Assembly (NCBI GenBank): GCA_003052455.1 | Contig: QAPD01000007.1 | Span: 1 to 61,137 of the forward strand | Reading direction: 5' to 3' | From: Sphaerisporangium cinnabarinum | GTDB taxonomy: Bacteria > Actinomycetota > Actinomycetes > Actinomycetales > Cellulomonadaceae | DNA: 61,137 nucleotides | In this document: in pieces, positions 15,793-25,810 of the stretch | How positions within the stretch are numbered: position 1 is the first letter of the stretch | Layout of the letters: every line of letters starts with the position of its first letter | Program-made: the position numbers and the translations under genes | Notes under the pieces: model-generated | Database searches by the model: none | What the model saw: the letters and a program-made list of their open reading frames with translations, nothing else | What the model was told of the DNA's origin: nothing

Positions 15793-17141
15793 TGCCGGCC
15801 GGTCCTGAGGCGGGCTCCGTCTGCGGCTTCAGCGAGGACGGCGTCGCGGCGCTGCACGCGTCGCTCGACGGGCTGCTCGCGCCCTGGGACGCGGAGCTCG
15901 CGTCCCGCTACCCGGGCGACGACGGCTCGCGCCAGCCCGTGCACACCGTCTACGTGCCTGGCGACCGGTACGCGGCCGGTCTCGCGCCGGAGTGGGCGGC
16001 GCGGGCGCGCGAGGCGGTCGACGGCGCGGGCGGCGTGCGCCGGCTCGTGGACCTGCTGGGCGTCGGGCAGGGAGCCGGGGGCGACCTCGCGGACGCCGTC
16101 GCGGAGCGCGTGAGCGCGAAGCTCGCGGTCGAGGCGATCGAGGACCTCCGGATCGACTTCGAGGACGGGTTCGGCGACCGCGGCGACGCGGCGGAGGACG
16201 CCGCGGTGATCGCCGCGGCGCGCGAGCTCGTCCGGGCCGAGGCGCAGGGCACCGCGACGCCGTTCGCGGGCATCCGCATCAAGTGCCTCGAGGAGGCGAC
16301 GCGCCGCCGCGGCGTGCGCACTCTCGCGCTGTTCGTCGCGGAGCTCGTCGCGGGCCGCGCCGCGGCCGGCGAGCCCCGCGCCCTGCCGGACGGGTTCGTC
16401 GTGACGCTCGCCAAGGTCACCGCCCCGCAGCAGGTCGAGGCGATGGCGCGCGCGTGCGAGCACGTCGAGGACGCGAACGGCCTCGAACCGGGCACCCTGC
16501 GGTTCGAGGTCCAGGTCGAGACGCCGCAGGCGCTGCTCGCGGCCGACGGCACGGCGACGGTCGCACGTCTCGTGCACGCCGCGCCGGGACGCGTCACGGC
16601 GCTGCACTACGGCACGTACGACTACTCGGCGTCGCTCGGCATCGCCGCGGCCTACCAGTCGATGGAGCACCCTGCGGCCGACCACGCGAAGTCGGTCATG
16701 CAGCTCGCGGTCGCGGGCACGGGCGTGCGGCTGTCGGACGGGTCGACCAACGTCCTGCCCGTCGGCGACCCCCAGGCCGTCGACGCGGCGTGGCGCCTGC
16801 ACGGGCGCCTCGTGCGCCGCTCGCTCGAGCGCGGCTACTACCAGGGCTGGGACCTGCACCCCGCCCAGCTCCCGAGCCGGTTCGCCGCGACGTACGCGTT
16901 CTACCGCGAGGGGGCGGCGTCGGCGCTCGTGCGCCTCGCCGCGTACGTCGGGTTCGTGCCCGACGCCGGCGGCGTGCTTGACGAGCCCGCCACGGCCAAG
17001 GCGATGGCCTGGTTCCTCGGCCGCGGCGTCGACTGCGGCGCGCTCACCGAGACCGAGGTCCGCACGGCGACCGGGCTCGACCGCGCCGGGCTCGACGCGG
17101 TCCGCGTCTCCGGGCGCGCGCCGCAGCCCGTCGCGGGCTGA
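15792..17141 (+). CDS. DUF6986 family protein (CitE/HpcH-like TIM barrel)
   Basis: A 449-residue protein that I recognise as the actinobacterial family often named aldolase, phosphoenolpyruvate kinase or DUF6986; its activity is not established to my knowledge. The sequence has marks of the citrate-lyase beta/HpcH superfamily: an acidic RIDFEDGFGDRGD near residue 120, RIKCLEE near 162, a metal-type Glu in EVQVETPQALL near 243, and an Asp in YGTYDYSASLG near 278. It is translationally coupled to malate synthase and followed by allE, so a role with glyoxylate or a ureidoglycolate-like compound is a reasonable guess. It could also bind an acyl-CoA. Confidence 0.75.
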
Positions 17142-17221
17142 GCGCCCGCCCTCCCCACCCTTCCCGCCGGGCGCCGCGGCACCGCCGCCGGCCCGGCCCA
17201 CGACCTCCGAGGAGCGACCCC

Positions 17222-18052
17222 ATGACCCAGACCACCCCCTACTACACCCCGCAGGGTGGCCTGCCCGGCCAGACCGAGCTGCTCACCGACCGCGCGATCG
17301 TCACCGAGGCCTACACGGTGATCCCGCGCGGCGTGCTGCGCGACATCGTCACGAGCAACCTGCCCGGCTGGGAGAAGACCCGGCTGTGGGTGCTCGCCCG
17401 GCCGATCGAGGGCTTCGCGACGACGTTCGCGCAGTACGTCATGGAGGTCTCGCCCGGCGGCGGGTCGGACCAGGGCGAGGACGAGGAGACCGTCCAGTCC
17501 GTCGTCTTCGTCACCGAGGGCACGCTCGTGCTCACGCTCGCCGGGGTCGAGCACGTGCTGGAGCCGGGCGGGTACGCGTACCTGGCGGCGGGGGAGCGGT
17601 GGGCGCTGCACAACCGGTCGGACGCCAAGGCGGCGTTCCAGTGGATCCGCAAGGTGTACGAGCCGATCCCGGGCCACACCGCGACGTCGTTCGTCACGCG
17701 CGAGCAGGACGTCGAGCCGCGCGCGATGCCGGACACCGACGGCGTGTGGGTGACGACGCGGTTCGTCGACCCCGACGACCTCGCGCACGACATGCACGTC
17801 AACATCGTGACGTTCCAGCCCGGCGGGTCCATCCCGTTCGCGGAGACGCACATCATGGAGCACGGTCTCTACGTGCTCGAGGGCAAGGCGGTCTACCGCC
17901 TCAACGGCGACTGGGTCGAGGTGCAGGAGGGCGACTTCATGTGGCTCCGGGCGTTCTGCCCGCAGGCCTGCTACGCGGGCGGCCCCAAGCCGTTCCGCTA
18001 CCTGCTCTACAAGGACGTGAACCGGCAGGTCAAGCTCGACCGCCGCCGCTGA
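17222..18052 (+). CDS. allE: (S)-ureidoglycine aminohydrolase
   Basis: A 276-residue double-cupin protein. AllE releases ammonia from S-ureidoglycine, giving S-ureidoglycolate, and needs Mn. The N-terminal cupin covers about residues 60-130; the C-terminal cupin has the metal set Glu/His/His/Gln in FAETHIMEHGLYVLEGKAVY and FCPQACYAGG (residues about 205-255). GAGGAGCG lies just before the ATG. It is the last gene of the malic enzyme-aceB-DUF6986 operon and is followed by a terminator. The enzymes that should act before it (allantoate amidohydrolase) and after it (ureidoglycolate lyase) are not in the window. Confidence 0.93.
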   Translation: MTQTTPYYTPQGGLPGQTELLTDRAIVTEAYTVIPRGVLRDIVTSNLPGWEKTRLWVLARPIEGFATTFAQYVMEVSPGGGSDQGEDEETVQSVVFVTEGTLVLTLAGVEHVLEPGGYAYLAAGERWALHNRSDAKAAFQWIRKVYEPIPGHTATSFVTREQDVEPRAMPDTDGVWVTTRFVDPDDLAHDMHVNIVTFQPGGSIPFAETHIMEHGLYVLEGKAVYRLNGDWVEVQEGDFMWLRAFCPQACYAGGPKPFRYLLYKDVNRQVKLDRRR

Positions 18053-18083
18053 CGGCCGTCTGACGGCCGTCGTCGACGTCACG

Positions 18084-18120
18084 CGAAGGGCCCGGTCTCC
18101 TGGAGGGACCGGGCCCTTCG
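18084..18120 (+). terminator. Terminator after allE
   Basis: A perfect 14-bp stem (18084-18097 with 18107-18120) has a 9-base loop. The stem core and the CTTCGTCGTCC tail are the same as in the terminator at 9570-9605. Confidence 0.8.
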
Positions 18121-18157
18121 TCGTCCGTGCGCACCAAGTCGACGACGGCGAGCGCTG

Positions 18158-18187
18158 TTGACGCCCGAGGGCGGCCGTGCCTACACT
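18158..18187 (+). promoter_or_regulatory. Promoter of the hyi-glxR-gcl-allB operon
   Basis: TTGACG (18158-18163) and TACACT (18182-18187) are separated by 18 bases. The operator copy starts 21 bases after the -10 box, nearly the same geometry as at the uraD promoter. Confidence 0.72.
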
Positions 18188-18207
18188 TCCATACAGCAGA
18201 AGAAAAG

Positions 18208-18222
18208 TTCCGCAGAATGGAA
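18208..18222. promoter_or_regulatory. IclR-type operator, copy 3
   Basis: TTCCG-CAGAA-TGGAA is the third copy of the 15-bp palindrome, in the leader of hyi. It differs from copy 1 only in the spacer bases. Confidence 0.75.
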
Positions 18223-18263
18223 TCGCAACGCAGCGAGACGCGGACGGACCCAGGGAGACGACG

Positions 18264-19070
18264 ATGAGCCCCGCACCGACGTACACCGTCAACTGCTCGA
18301 TCCTGCTCACGGACCTGCCGCTGCTCGAGCGGCCGGCCGCCGCCGCGGCGGCGGGCTTCCGGGGCGTCGAGTTCTGGTGGCCGTTCGCGTCGCCCACGCC
18401 CGCCCGCGACGAGGTCGACGCGTTCGTCGGCGCGATCGAGGCGGCAGGCGTGCAGCTCACCGGCCTGAACTTCGACGCCGGGAACATGCCGGGCGGCGAC
18501 CGCGGTCTCGTGTCGTGGCCCGCGCGCTCGTCCGACCTGCGCGCGAACCTCGACGTCGTCACCGCGATCGGGGAGCGCACCGGTTGCCGCGCGTTCAACG
18601 CGCTCTACGGCAACCGCCAGGGGGACGAGACGCCCGAGGCGCAGGACGAGCTGGGGGCCGAGAACCTCGCCCTCGCCGCCCGGGCCGTCGGGCGCATCGG
18701 CGGCACGGTGCTCGTCGAGCCCGTGAGCGGCGCGCCGGCGTACCCGCTGAAGACGGCGGCCGACGCCGTGCGCGTCATCGACCGGGTCGCCGCCGACCAC
18801 GGCGAGACGAACCTCGGTCTCCTGTTCGACGTCTACCACCTGGCGGTGAACGGTGACGACGTCGACGCGGCCTTGTCGACCTACCGCGGCCGCATCGCGC
18901 ACGTACAGGTCGCGGACGCGCCCGGGCGCGGCGAGCCCGGCACGGGCGACCTGCCGATCGAGCGCTGGACCAAGGACCTGCGCGCCGGCGGCTACGACGG
19001 CTGGATCGGCCTCGAGTACAAGACCGCCGCCGCCGACCCGTTCGCGTGGCTCGCCGCCGCCGAGCGCTGA
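18264..19070 (+). CDS. hyi: Hydroxypyruvate isomerase / TIM-barrel sugar isomerase
   Basis: A 268-residue xylose-isomerase-like TIM barrel. Hyi interconverts hydroxypyruvate and tartronate semialdehyde, next to the Gcl product. Metal and catalytic residues are visible in VLVEPVSG (Glu near 152), LLFDVYH (Asp and His near 190) and IGLEYKT (Glu near 253). The ATG follows AGGGAGACGACG; an upstream in-frame ATG at 18177 would start inside the promoter-operator region and is rejected. It is first in the operon with glxR, gcl and allB. Confidence 0.9.
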   Translation: MSPAPTYTVNCSILLTDLPLLERPAAAAAAGFRGVEFWWPFASPTPARDEVDAFVGAIEAAGVQLTGLNFDAGNMPGGDRGLVSWPARSSDLRANLDVVTAIGERTGCRAFNALYGNRQGDETPEAQDELGAENLALAARAVGRIGGTVLVEPVSGAPAYPLKTAADAVRVIDRVAADHGETNLGLLFDVYHLAVNGDDVDAALSTYRGRIAHVQVADAPGRGEPGTGDLPIERWTKDLRAGGYDGWIGLEYKTAAADPFAWLAAAER

Positions 19071-19156
19071 CGCGAGCCGCGGCCGTCCGCCGGCCGCGTG
19101 CCGGCCGTCCGTCGGCCACCCCGACCCCCGACCTGAACCACCCAGAGGAGCACACC

Positions 19157-20041
19157 ATGGCCTCCATCGCCTTCATCGGACTCGGCATCATGGGCAGCCC
19201 CATGGCCGTCCACCTGCAGAACGCCGGGCACGACGTCGCGGGCTACAACCGCAGCCCCGAGAAGACCGCGCCGCTCGTCGAGGCGGGTGGTCGCGCGGCC
19301 GCGTCGGTCGCCGACGCGGTCTCGGGCGCCGACGTCGTCGCGATCATGGTCCCGGACTCGCCCGACGTGGAGGCGGTGCTCACCGGCGACGACGGCGTCC
19401 TCGCGAACGCGAAGCCGGGCGCGCTCGTCGTCGACTTCTCCTCGATCCGCCCGGACGTCACGGTCGCGCTCGCGCAGCAGGCGAAGGACGCGGGCCTGCG
19501 GATCGTCGACGCCCCCGTCTCGGGCGGCGAGCCGGGCGCGATCAACGCCGCGCTGTCGATCATGGTCGGCGGCACGCCCGAGGACTTCGAGGCGGCGCAG
19601 CCGTTCCTCGACGTCGTCGGCAAGACGGTCGTGCACGTGGGCCCGAACGGCTCCGGCCAGACCGTGAAGGCCGCGAACCAGCTCATCGTCGCCGCGAACA
19701 TCCAGGCGCTCGCCGAGGCGGTCGTCTTCCTCGAGGCGTACGGCGTCGACACCGAGGCCGCGATCGAGGTCCTCGGCGGCGGCCTCGCGGGCTCGGCGGT
19801 GCTGAACCAGAAGGCGCGCAAGATGCTCGACCGCGACTTCGGCCCCGGGTTCCGGATCGAGCTCCACCACAAGGACCTCGGCATCGTCACCGCCGCCGCC
19901 CGCGAGGCGGGCGTCGTCGCGCCGCTCGGCGGCCTCGTCGCCCAGCTCATGGCCTCCGCCCGCGCGAACGGCGAGGGCGGTCTCGACCACTCGGGCCTGT
20001 TCCGCGGCGTCGAGCGCCTGTCCGGCCGCGACGGCTCCTGA
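19157..20041 (+). CDS. glxR: 2-hydroxy-3-oxopropionate (tartronate semialdehyde) reductase
   Basis: A 294-residue beta-hydroxyacid dehydrogenase that reduces tartronate semialdehyde to D-glycerate. It has the Rossmann motif [12 protein letters not shown] at the N-terminus, the substrate-binding [11 protein letters not shown] near residue 121 and the catalytic Lys in [10 protein letters not shown] near 173. It sits between hyi and gcl, which fits the Gcl-GlxR glycerate pathway. AGAGGAG precedes the ATG. Glycerate kinase, the next enzyme, is not in the window. Confidence 0.94.
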   Translation: MASIAFIGLGIMGSPMAVHLQNAGHDVAGYNRSPEKTAPLVEAGGRAAASVADAVSGADVVAIMVPDSPDVEAVLTGDDGVLANAKPGALVVDFSSIRPDVTVALAQQAKDAGLRIVDAPVSGGEPGAINAALSIMVGGTPEDFEAAQPFLDVVGKTVVHVGPNGSGQTVKAANQLIVAANIQALAEAVVFLEAYGVDTEAAIEVLGGGLAGSAVLNQKARKMLDRDFGPGFRIELHHKDLGIVTAAAREAGVVAPLGGLVAQLMASARANGEGGLDHSGLFRGVERLSGRDGS

Positions 20042-20085
20042 CCCTCCCCCTGACGACGACGTCACCTCCAGCAAGGAGAGAAACC

Positions 20086-21861
<1,776 letters not shown>

Positions 21862-21888
21862 GCGCGCCGCACCCAGGGAGCAGGAGAC

Positions 21889-23268
21889 ATGACGGAGGGC
21901 GCGATGGGCACGGGTGAGGTGAGCGGTCGCGAGCACGAGTACGACCTCGTCGTGCGGGGCGAGCGCGTGCTCGTCGCCGGCGGGGAGCACCCGCGCGAGG
22001 TGGGTGTCGTCGGGGGAGTGGTCCGCGCGATCGAGCCGCTCGGCGCCGGGCTCGACGGCGCGCGCGTCATCGAGCTGGAGCCGCACCAGGTGCTGGTCCC
22101 CGGGCTCGTCGACACGCACGTGCACGTCAACGAGCCGGGGCGCACCGAGTGGGAGGGCTTCGCGTCCGCGACGCGGGCCGCCGCCGCGGGCGGGGTGACG
22201 ACGATCGTCGACATGCCGCTCAACTCGATCCCGCCGACGGTCGACGTCGAGGCGCTCGAGACCAAGCAGAAGGTCGCGCGCGACCAGGCGTTCGTCGACG
22301 TCGGGTTCTGGGGCGGGGCCGTGCCCGGCAACGCGGACGAGCTGCGGCCCCTGTGGGACGCGGGCGTGTTCGGGTTCAAGTGCTTCCTGCTGCACTCGGG
22401 GGTCGAGGAGTTCGGGTACCTCGAGCCCGACGAGCTCGAGGCCGACCTGCGCCTGCTCGCCGACTTCGACGGTCTCATGCTCGTGCACGCCGAGGACTCG
22501 CGGGCGATCGAGCGGGCGCCCACCCCGCACGGCGACCACTACGACACGTTCCTCGCGTCGCGCCCGCGCGGCGCGGAGAACGTCGCGATCGCGGCGGTGA
22601 TCGAGGCGGCGCGCTGGACCGGGGCACGGGCGCACGTGCTGCACCTGTCGAGCTCGGACGCGCTGCCGATGATCCGGAGCGCGAAGCGCGAGGGTGTGCG
22701 CCTCACGGTCGAGACGTGCCCGCACTACCTGGCGCTCGCGGCCGAGGAGATCCCCGACGGCGCGACGCAGTTCAAGTGCTGCCCGCCCATCCGGGAGATC
22801 GACAACCGCGAGCTGCTCTGGGAGGGCCTGCTCGACGGCACGATCGACTGCATCGTCTCGGACCACTCGCCGAGCACGCCCGACCTCAAGGAGCTCGACA
22901 CGGGCGACTTCGGGACGGCGTGGGGCGGGGTGTCGTCGCTCCAGCTCGGCCTCGCGATCGTGTGGACCGAGGCCCGGACCCGGGGCGTGCCGTTCGCGCG
23001 CGTCGTCGAGTGGATGTCGGCTCGCCCGGCGGCCGTCGCGGGCCTGCGGCGCAAGGGCTCGATCGCGCTCGGCTTCGACGCGGACCTCGCGGTGGTCGAG
23101 CCGGACACGGCGTTCGTCGTCGACCCGCAGGCCCTGCACCACAAGAACCCCATCACGCCGTACGCCGACCGCGCGCTCTCGGGCGCCGTCGTCGCGACGT
23201 ACCTGCGGGGCGAGGAGATCACCCTCGACCGCCCCACGGGCCGCCTGCTCGCGCGCGGCGACGCGTGA
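21889..23268 (+). CDS. allB: Allantoinase
   Basis: A 459-residue cyclic amidohydrolase that opens allantoin to allantoate. The binuclear metal site is visible: DTHVHVNEPG near residue 64, the Lys that becomes carboxylated in GFKCFLLHSG near 164, His in HAEDS near 203 and HLSSSD near 251, and Asp in VSDHSPS near 324. GGGAGCAGGAG precedes this ATG; a second in-frame ATG five codons on is possible. It closes the hyi-glxR-gcl-allB operon. It is placed last although it acts before all of its operon partners. Confidence 0.95.
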   Translation: MTEGAMGTGEVSGREHEYDLVVRGERVLVAGGEHPREVGVVGGVVRAIEPLGAGLDGARVIELEPHQVLVPGLVDTHVHVNEPGRTEWEGFASATRAAAAGGVTTIVDMPLNSIPPTVDVEALETKQKVARDQAFVDVGFWGGAVPGNADELRPLWDAGVFGFKCFLLHSGVEEFGYLEPDELEADLRLLADFDGLMLVHAEDSRAIERAPTPHGDHYDTFLASRPRGAENVAIAAVIEAARWTGARAHVLHLSSSDALPMIRSAKREGVRLTVETCPHYLALAAEEIPDGATQFKCCPPIREIDNRELLWEGLLDGTIDCIVSDHSPSTPDLKELDTGDFGTAWGGVSSLQLGLAIVWTEARTRGVPFARVVEWMSARPAAVAGLRRKGSIALGFDADLAVVEPDTAFVVDPQALHHKNPITPYADRALSGAVVATYLRGEEITLDRPTGRLLARGDA

Positions 23269-23280
23269 GGGGCTGAGACT

Positions 23281-23311
23281 CCCGTGCCCGGCCGCGGGGG
23301 CCGGGCACGGG
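23281..23311 (+). terminator. Terminator after allB
   Basis: A perfect 11-bp GC-rich stem (23281-23291 with 23301-23311) lies 12 bases after the allB stop, with no T tract. Confidence 0.65.
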
Positions 23312-23333
23312 GAACCACCTGATCCCGTACGTC

Positions 23334-23366
23334 GAGGGGCGGCACCGCTGGTGGGTGCCGCCCCTC
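23334..23366. terminator. Bidirectional hairpin between allB and the SRPBCC gene
   Basis: A 13-bp stem (23334-23346 with 23354-23366) has a 7-base loop. Convergent genes lie on both sides, so it may stop transcription from either. Confidence 0.65.
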
Positions 23367-23413
23367 GTCGTGCGCGAGGCAGACCCCGGGCAGGCCGGGT
23401 GGGGGAGCGCGGG

Positions 23414-23902
23414 TCAGGAACCCGCGAGGAGCTCGTCGAGCTGCTCGTAGCCCTCGCGGACGCCGACCTCCATGCCGCTCGCGACGAAGCCGTCGCGACC
23501 CTCGAACGAGTCGACGAGCGACGTCGCGGTGAGCCGGCTGCGGCCGTCGGGCAGGTCCTCGAACACGAGGCGGTCGAGCGAGACGCCGTCGGGGAAGCCC
23601 TCGAACGTGAACGTCTGGACGATGAGCTCGTCCGGGCGCACCTCGTGGACGCTGCCGAAGAACGCGTACTCGTTGCCGTCCGGGTCGACCTGGACGTACC
23701 GGTACGCGCCGCCCGTGCGCACGTCCCACAGCTCGTTGCGCTGGGTGAGGTAGCGCGGGCCGTTCCAGCGAGCGAAGAGCTCCGGGTCGAGGTGGGCGCG
23801 GAAGACCTTCGCGGCCGGCGCGTCGAACTCGCGCACGATGCGGACGATCGGGAGGTCCGTGGGGACGACGATCTCGGTCTCGTGGGTGCCGGTGGTGGTC
23901 AT
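23414..23902 (-). CDS. SRPBCC domain protein (AHSA1 type)
   Basis: A 162-residue helix-grip protein of the START/AHSA1 family, with a hydrophobic pocket for a small ligand. Typical segments are IVREFDAPAAKVFRAHLDPELFARWNGP (from about residue 20), GGAYRYVQ near 64 and a C-terminal helix (GMEVGVREGYEQLDELL). Its ATG overlaps the stop of the arsR gene upstream by four bases. Such ArsR-SRPBCC pairs are common in actinobacteria; the ligand is unknown. Confidence 0.88.
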   Translation of the reverse strand: MTTTGTHETEIVVPTDLPIVRIVREFDAPAAKVFRAHLDPELFARWNGPRYLTQRNELWDVRTGGAYRYVQVDPDGNEYAFFGSVHEVRPDELIVQTFTFEGFPDGVSLDRLVFEDLPDGRSRLTATSLVDSFEGRDGFVASGMEVGVREGYEQLDELLAGS

Positions 23903-24267
23903 GGTGCTGCTCCTGTCGTCGGGTCGTTCTCGGTGGTGCCCGGTCGGTCGGGCAGGTCGCGCAGGACGTCGTCGAGGCGGCGGTAGCGGTCCTCGGCCTC
24001 GCGCCGGTAGCGCTCGATCCACTTCGTCATGAGGTCCAGCACCTCCGCCTCGAGGTGCACGGGGGCGCGCCGGGCGTCCGTCGTGCGGGTCACCAGGCCG
24101 GAGTCCTCGAGCACGCGCAGGTGCTTGGACACCGCCTGGACGGACATGTCGTACGGCCGGGCGAGCTCGCCGACGCTGGCGTCTCCCGACGCGAGCCGGG
24201 CCACCATGTCGCGGCGCGTGGGGTCGGCGAGCGCCGAGAACACGCGGGAGAGCGGGTCGGCCGTCAC
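23899..24267 (-). CDS. ArsR family repressor
   Basis: A 122-residue winged-helix protein (ALADPTRRDMVARLASGD from residue 12; recognition helix MSVQAVSKHLRVLEDSGLV). It lacks the ELCVCDL metal site of arsenic sensors, so it is the metal-free ArsR subtype usually found with SRPBCC partners. It overlaps the SRPBCC gene by four bases. Two matching operators in its promoter point to autoregulation. Confidence 0.9.
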   Translation of the reverse strand: MTADPLSRVFSALADPTRRDMVARLASGDASVGELARPYDMSVQAVSKHLRVLEDSGLVTRTTDARRAPVHLEAEVLDLMTKWIERYRREAEDRYRRLDDVLRDLPDRPGTTENDPTTGAAP

Positions 24268-24306
24268 GGGACCTCCTCGTGGGGCGCCGGGTTCGGCGTC
24301 CGGTCA

Positions 24307-24368
24307 TCAACTCATCGGTTGACAACGACGCTACGCCGCTCCCGGAGAGTCGTCAACCCTTTGGTTGA
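24307..24368 (-). promoter_or_regulatory. arsR promoter with two operators
   Basis: On the minus strand, -35 TTGACG (24356-24351) and -10 TAGCGT (24333-24328) are 17 bases apart. Two 16-bp palindromes flank the promoter: 24353-24368 (TCAACC-N4-GGTTGA, perfect) covers the -35 box, and 24307-24322 (one mismatch) sits at the first transcribed bases. Their shared form suggests the ArsR protein as the binder. Confidence 0.8.
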
Positions 24369-24379
24369 GAAAAAGTGCG

Positions 24380-25759
24380 TCAGGCGCGCCGGGCCCGCTC
24401 GAAGTCGTCGAGCGAGACCCTCCGCTCGACGGCGTGGTCGACGATCCGCTCGGGGTACCCGGCCGGCTGCTCGCGCAGCGTCCACGGCTCGTGGACCGCC
24501 CGGCCCTCGACCTCCCGCAGCTCCGGCACCCAGCGGCGCACGTACGTGCCGTCGGGGTCGAACTTCCTGCTCTGCGTGACGGGGTTGAAGATGCGGAAGT
24601 ACGGCGCGGCGTCCCGGCCCGTCCCCGCGACCCACTGCCAGTTGAGCTGGTTCTGCGAGACGTCGCCGTCCGCGAGGTGCGCCATGAAGTGCGCCGCGCC
24701 GCGCTGCCACCGCACGTGCAGGTCCTTGACGAGGAACGACGCCACGACCATCCGCACGCGGTTGTGCATCCACCCCTCGGCGAGCAGCTGGCGCATCCCG
24801 GCGTCGACGAGCGGGTAGCCCGTGCGGCCCTCGGCCCACGCAGCGAGGTACGCGTCCTCGGCGGCGCCCTCCGCCCACGCGTCCTCGGGCACGACGTCGC
24901 GGAGCGATCGCTGCGCCGCCCCCGGGTGGTGGAACAGGACGTCGGCGTGGAACTCGCGCCACGCGAGCTCGGAGCGGTAGGCGAGGGCGTCGTCGGACGG
25001 CGCGCGCCCGTCGTGCAGAGCGCTCCGCACGTCGGCGAGGAGCGTGCGCGGGTGCAGCTCGCCCCACTTCAGCGGGATCGACATGCCCGACGTCGCGGGC
25101 CGGTCCGGGCGGTCGCGCTCCGTCGCGTAGCCCGCGAGGTGGTCCGCGAGGAAGTCGCGCCAGCGCCGACGGGCCGCGGCCTCGCCCGCCGCAGGGAACC
25201 GGGCGTCGGTGCCGGGGTCGGCGGGGACGCCGTCCGACCGGAGCGTGGCCCACGGCACGTCGCGCGGCCGCAGCGCCGGGTCGCGCCAGCCGTGCTCGAC
25301 CCACGCGTCGCGGAACGGCGTGAAGACCTGGAACGGGGTCCCGGTGCGCGTGCGCAGGCGTCCCGGCGCGACGGCGTAGGGCGAGCCGGTGCGCACGAGG
25401 TGGGCGCCGGCGTCGGGCAGCGCCTCCTCGACCGCGGCGTCGCGGGCCACGCCGTACGGCTCGAACGACGCCGTGACGTGCACCTCGCGCGCCTCGACCT
25501 CGCGTGCGACGGCGGGCACGACGGCGCGCGGGTCGCCGTGCCGGACGACGAGCCGGCCGCCGGTCGCCTCGTCGAGCGCGGCGAGGCTCCGCGCGAGGTA
25601 GGCGCGGCGCGGGTCGCCGGCGACGCCCCACAGGCGGGGATCGAGCACGTAGAGCGCGACGACCTCGTCGTCCGCGTCCCGGGCGGCCTGCACCGCCGCC
25701 ACGAGGGCCGGGTTGTCGGCGAGGCGGAGGTCGCGGCGGCACCACCAGAGCGTCGGCAT
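24380..25759 (-). CDS. phr: Deoxyribodipyrimidine photolyase (class I, FAD)
   Basis: A 459-residue DNA photolyase. It uses light to split cyclobutane pyrimidine dimers. The N-terminal alpha/beta domain (TLWWCRRDLRLADNPAL) would hold the antenna; the helical FAD domain begins around residue 200. Signatures seen are GYPLVDAGMRQLLAEGWMHN near 328, VRMVVASFLVKDL near 350 and NQLNWQWVAGTG near 385, which contains part of the FAD-binding and electron-transfer Trp set. It is divergent from the transporter gene by 51 bases. Confidence 0.95.
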   Translation of the reverse strand: MPTLWWCRRDLRLADNPALVAAVQAARDADDEVVALYVLDPRLWGVAGDPRRAYLARSLAALDEATGGRLVVRHGDPRAVVPAVAREVEAREVHVTASFEPYGVARDAAVEEALPDAGAHLVRTGSPYAVAPGRLRTRTGTPFQVFTPFRDAWVEHGWRDPALRPRDVPWATLRSDGVPADPGTDARFPAAGEAAARRRWRDFLADHLAGYATERDRPDRPATSGMSIPLKWGELHPRTLLADVRSALHDGRAPSDDALAYRSELAWREFHADVLFHHPGAAQRSLRDVVPEDAWAEGAAEDAYLAAWAEGRTGYPLVDAGMRQLLAEGWMHNRVRMVVASFLVKDLHVRWQRGAAHFMAHLADGDVSQNQLNWQWVAGTGRDAAPYFRIFNPVTQSRKFDPDGTYVRRWVPELREVEGRAVHEPWTLREQPAGYPERIVDHAVERRVSLDDFERARRA

Positions 25760-25810
25760 CCGGCCACGCTAACGGTCGCAGGCGGTGCACGCCGGTGGGA
25801 GCATCGCAGG

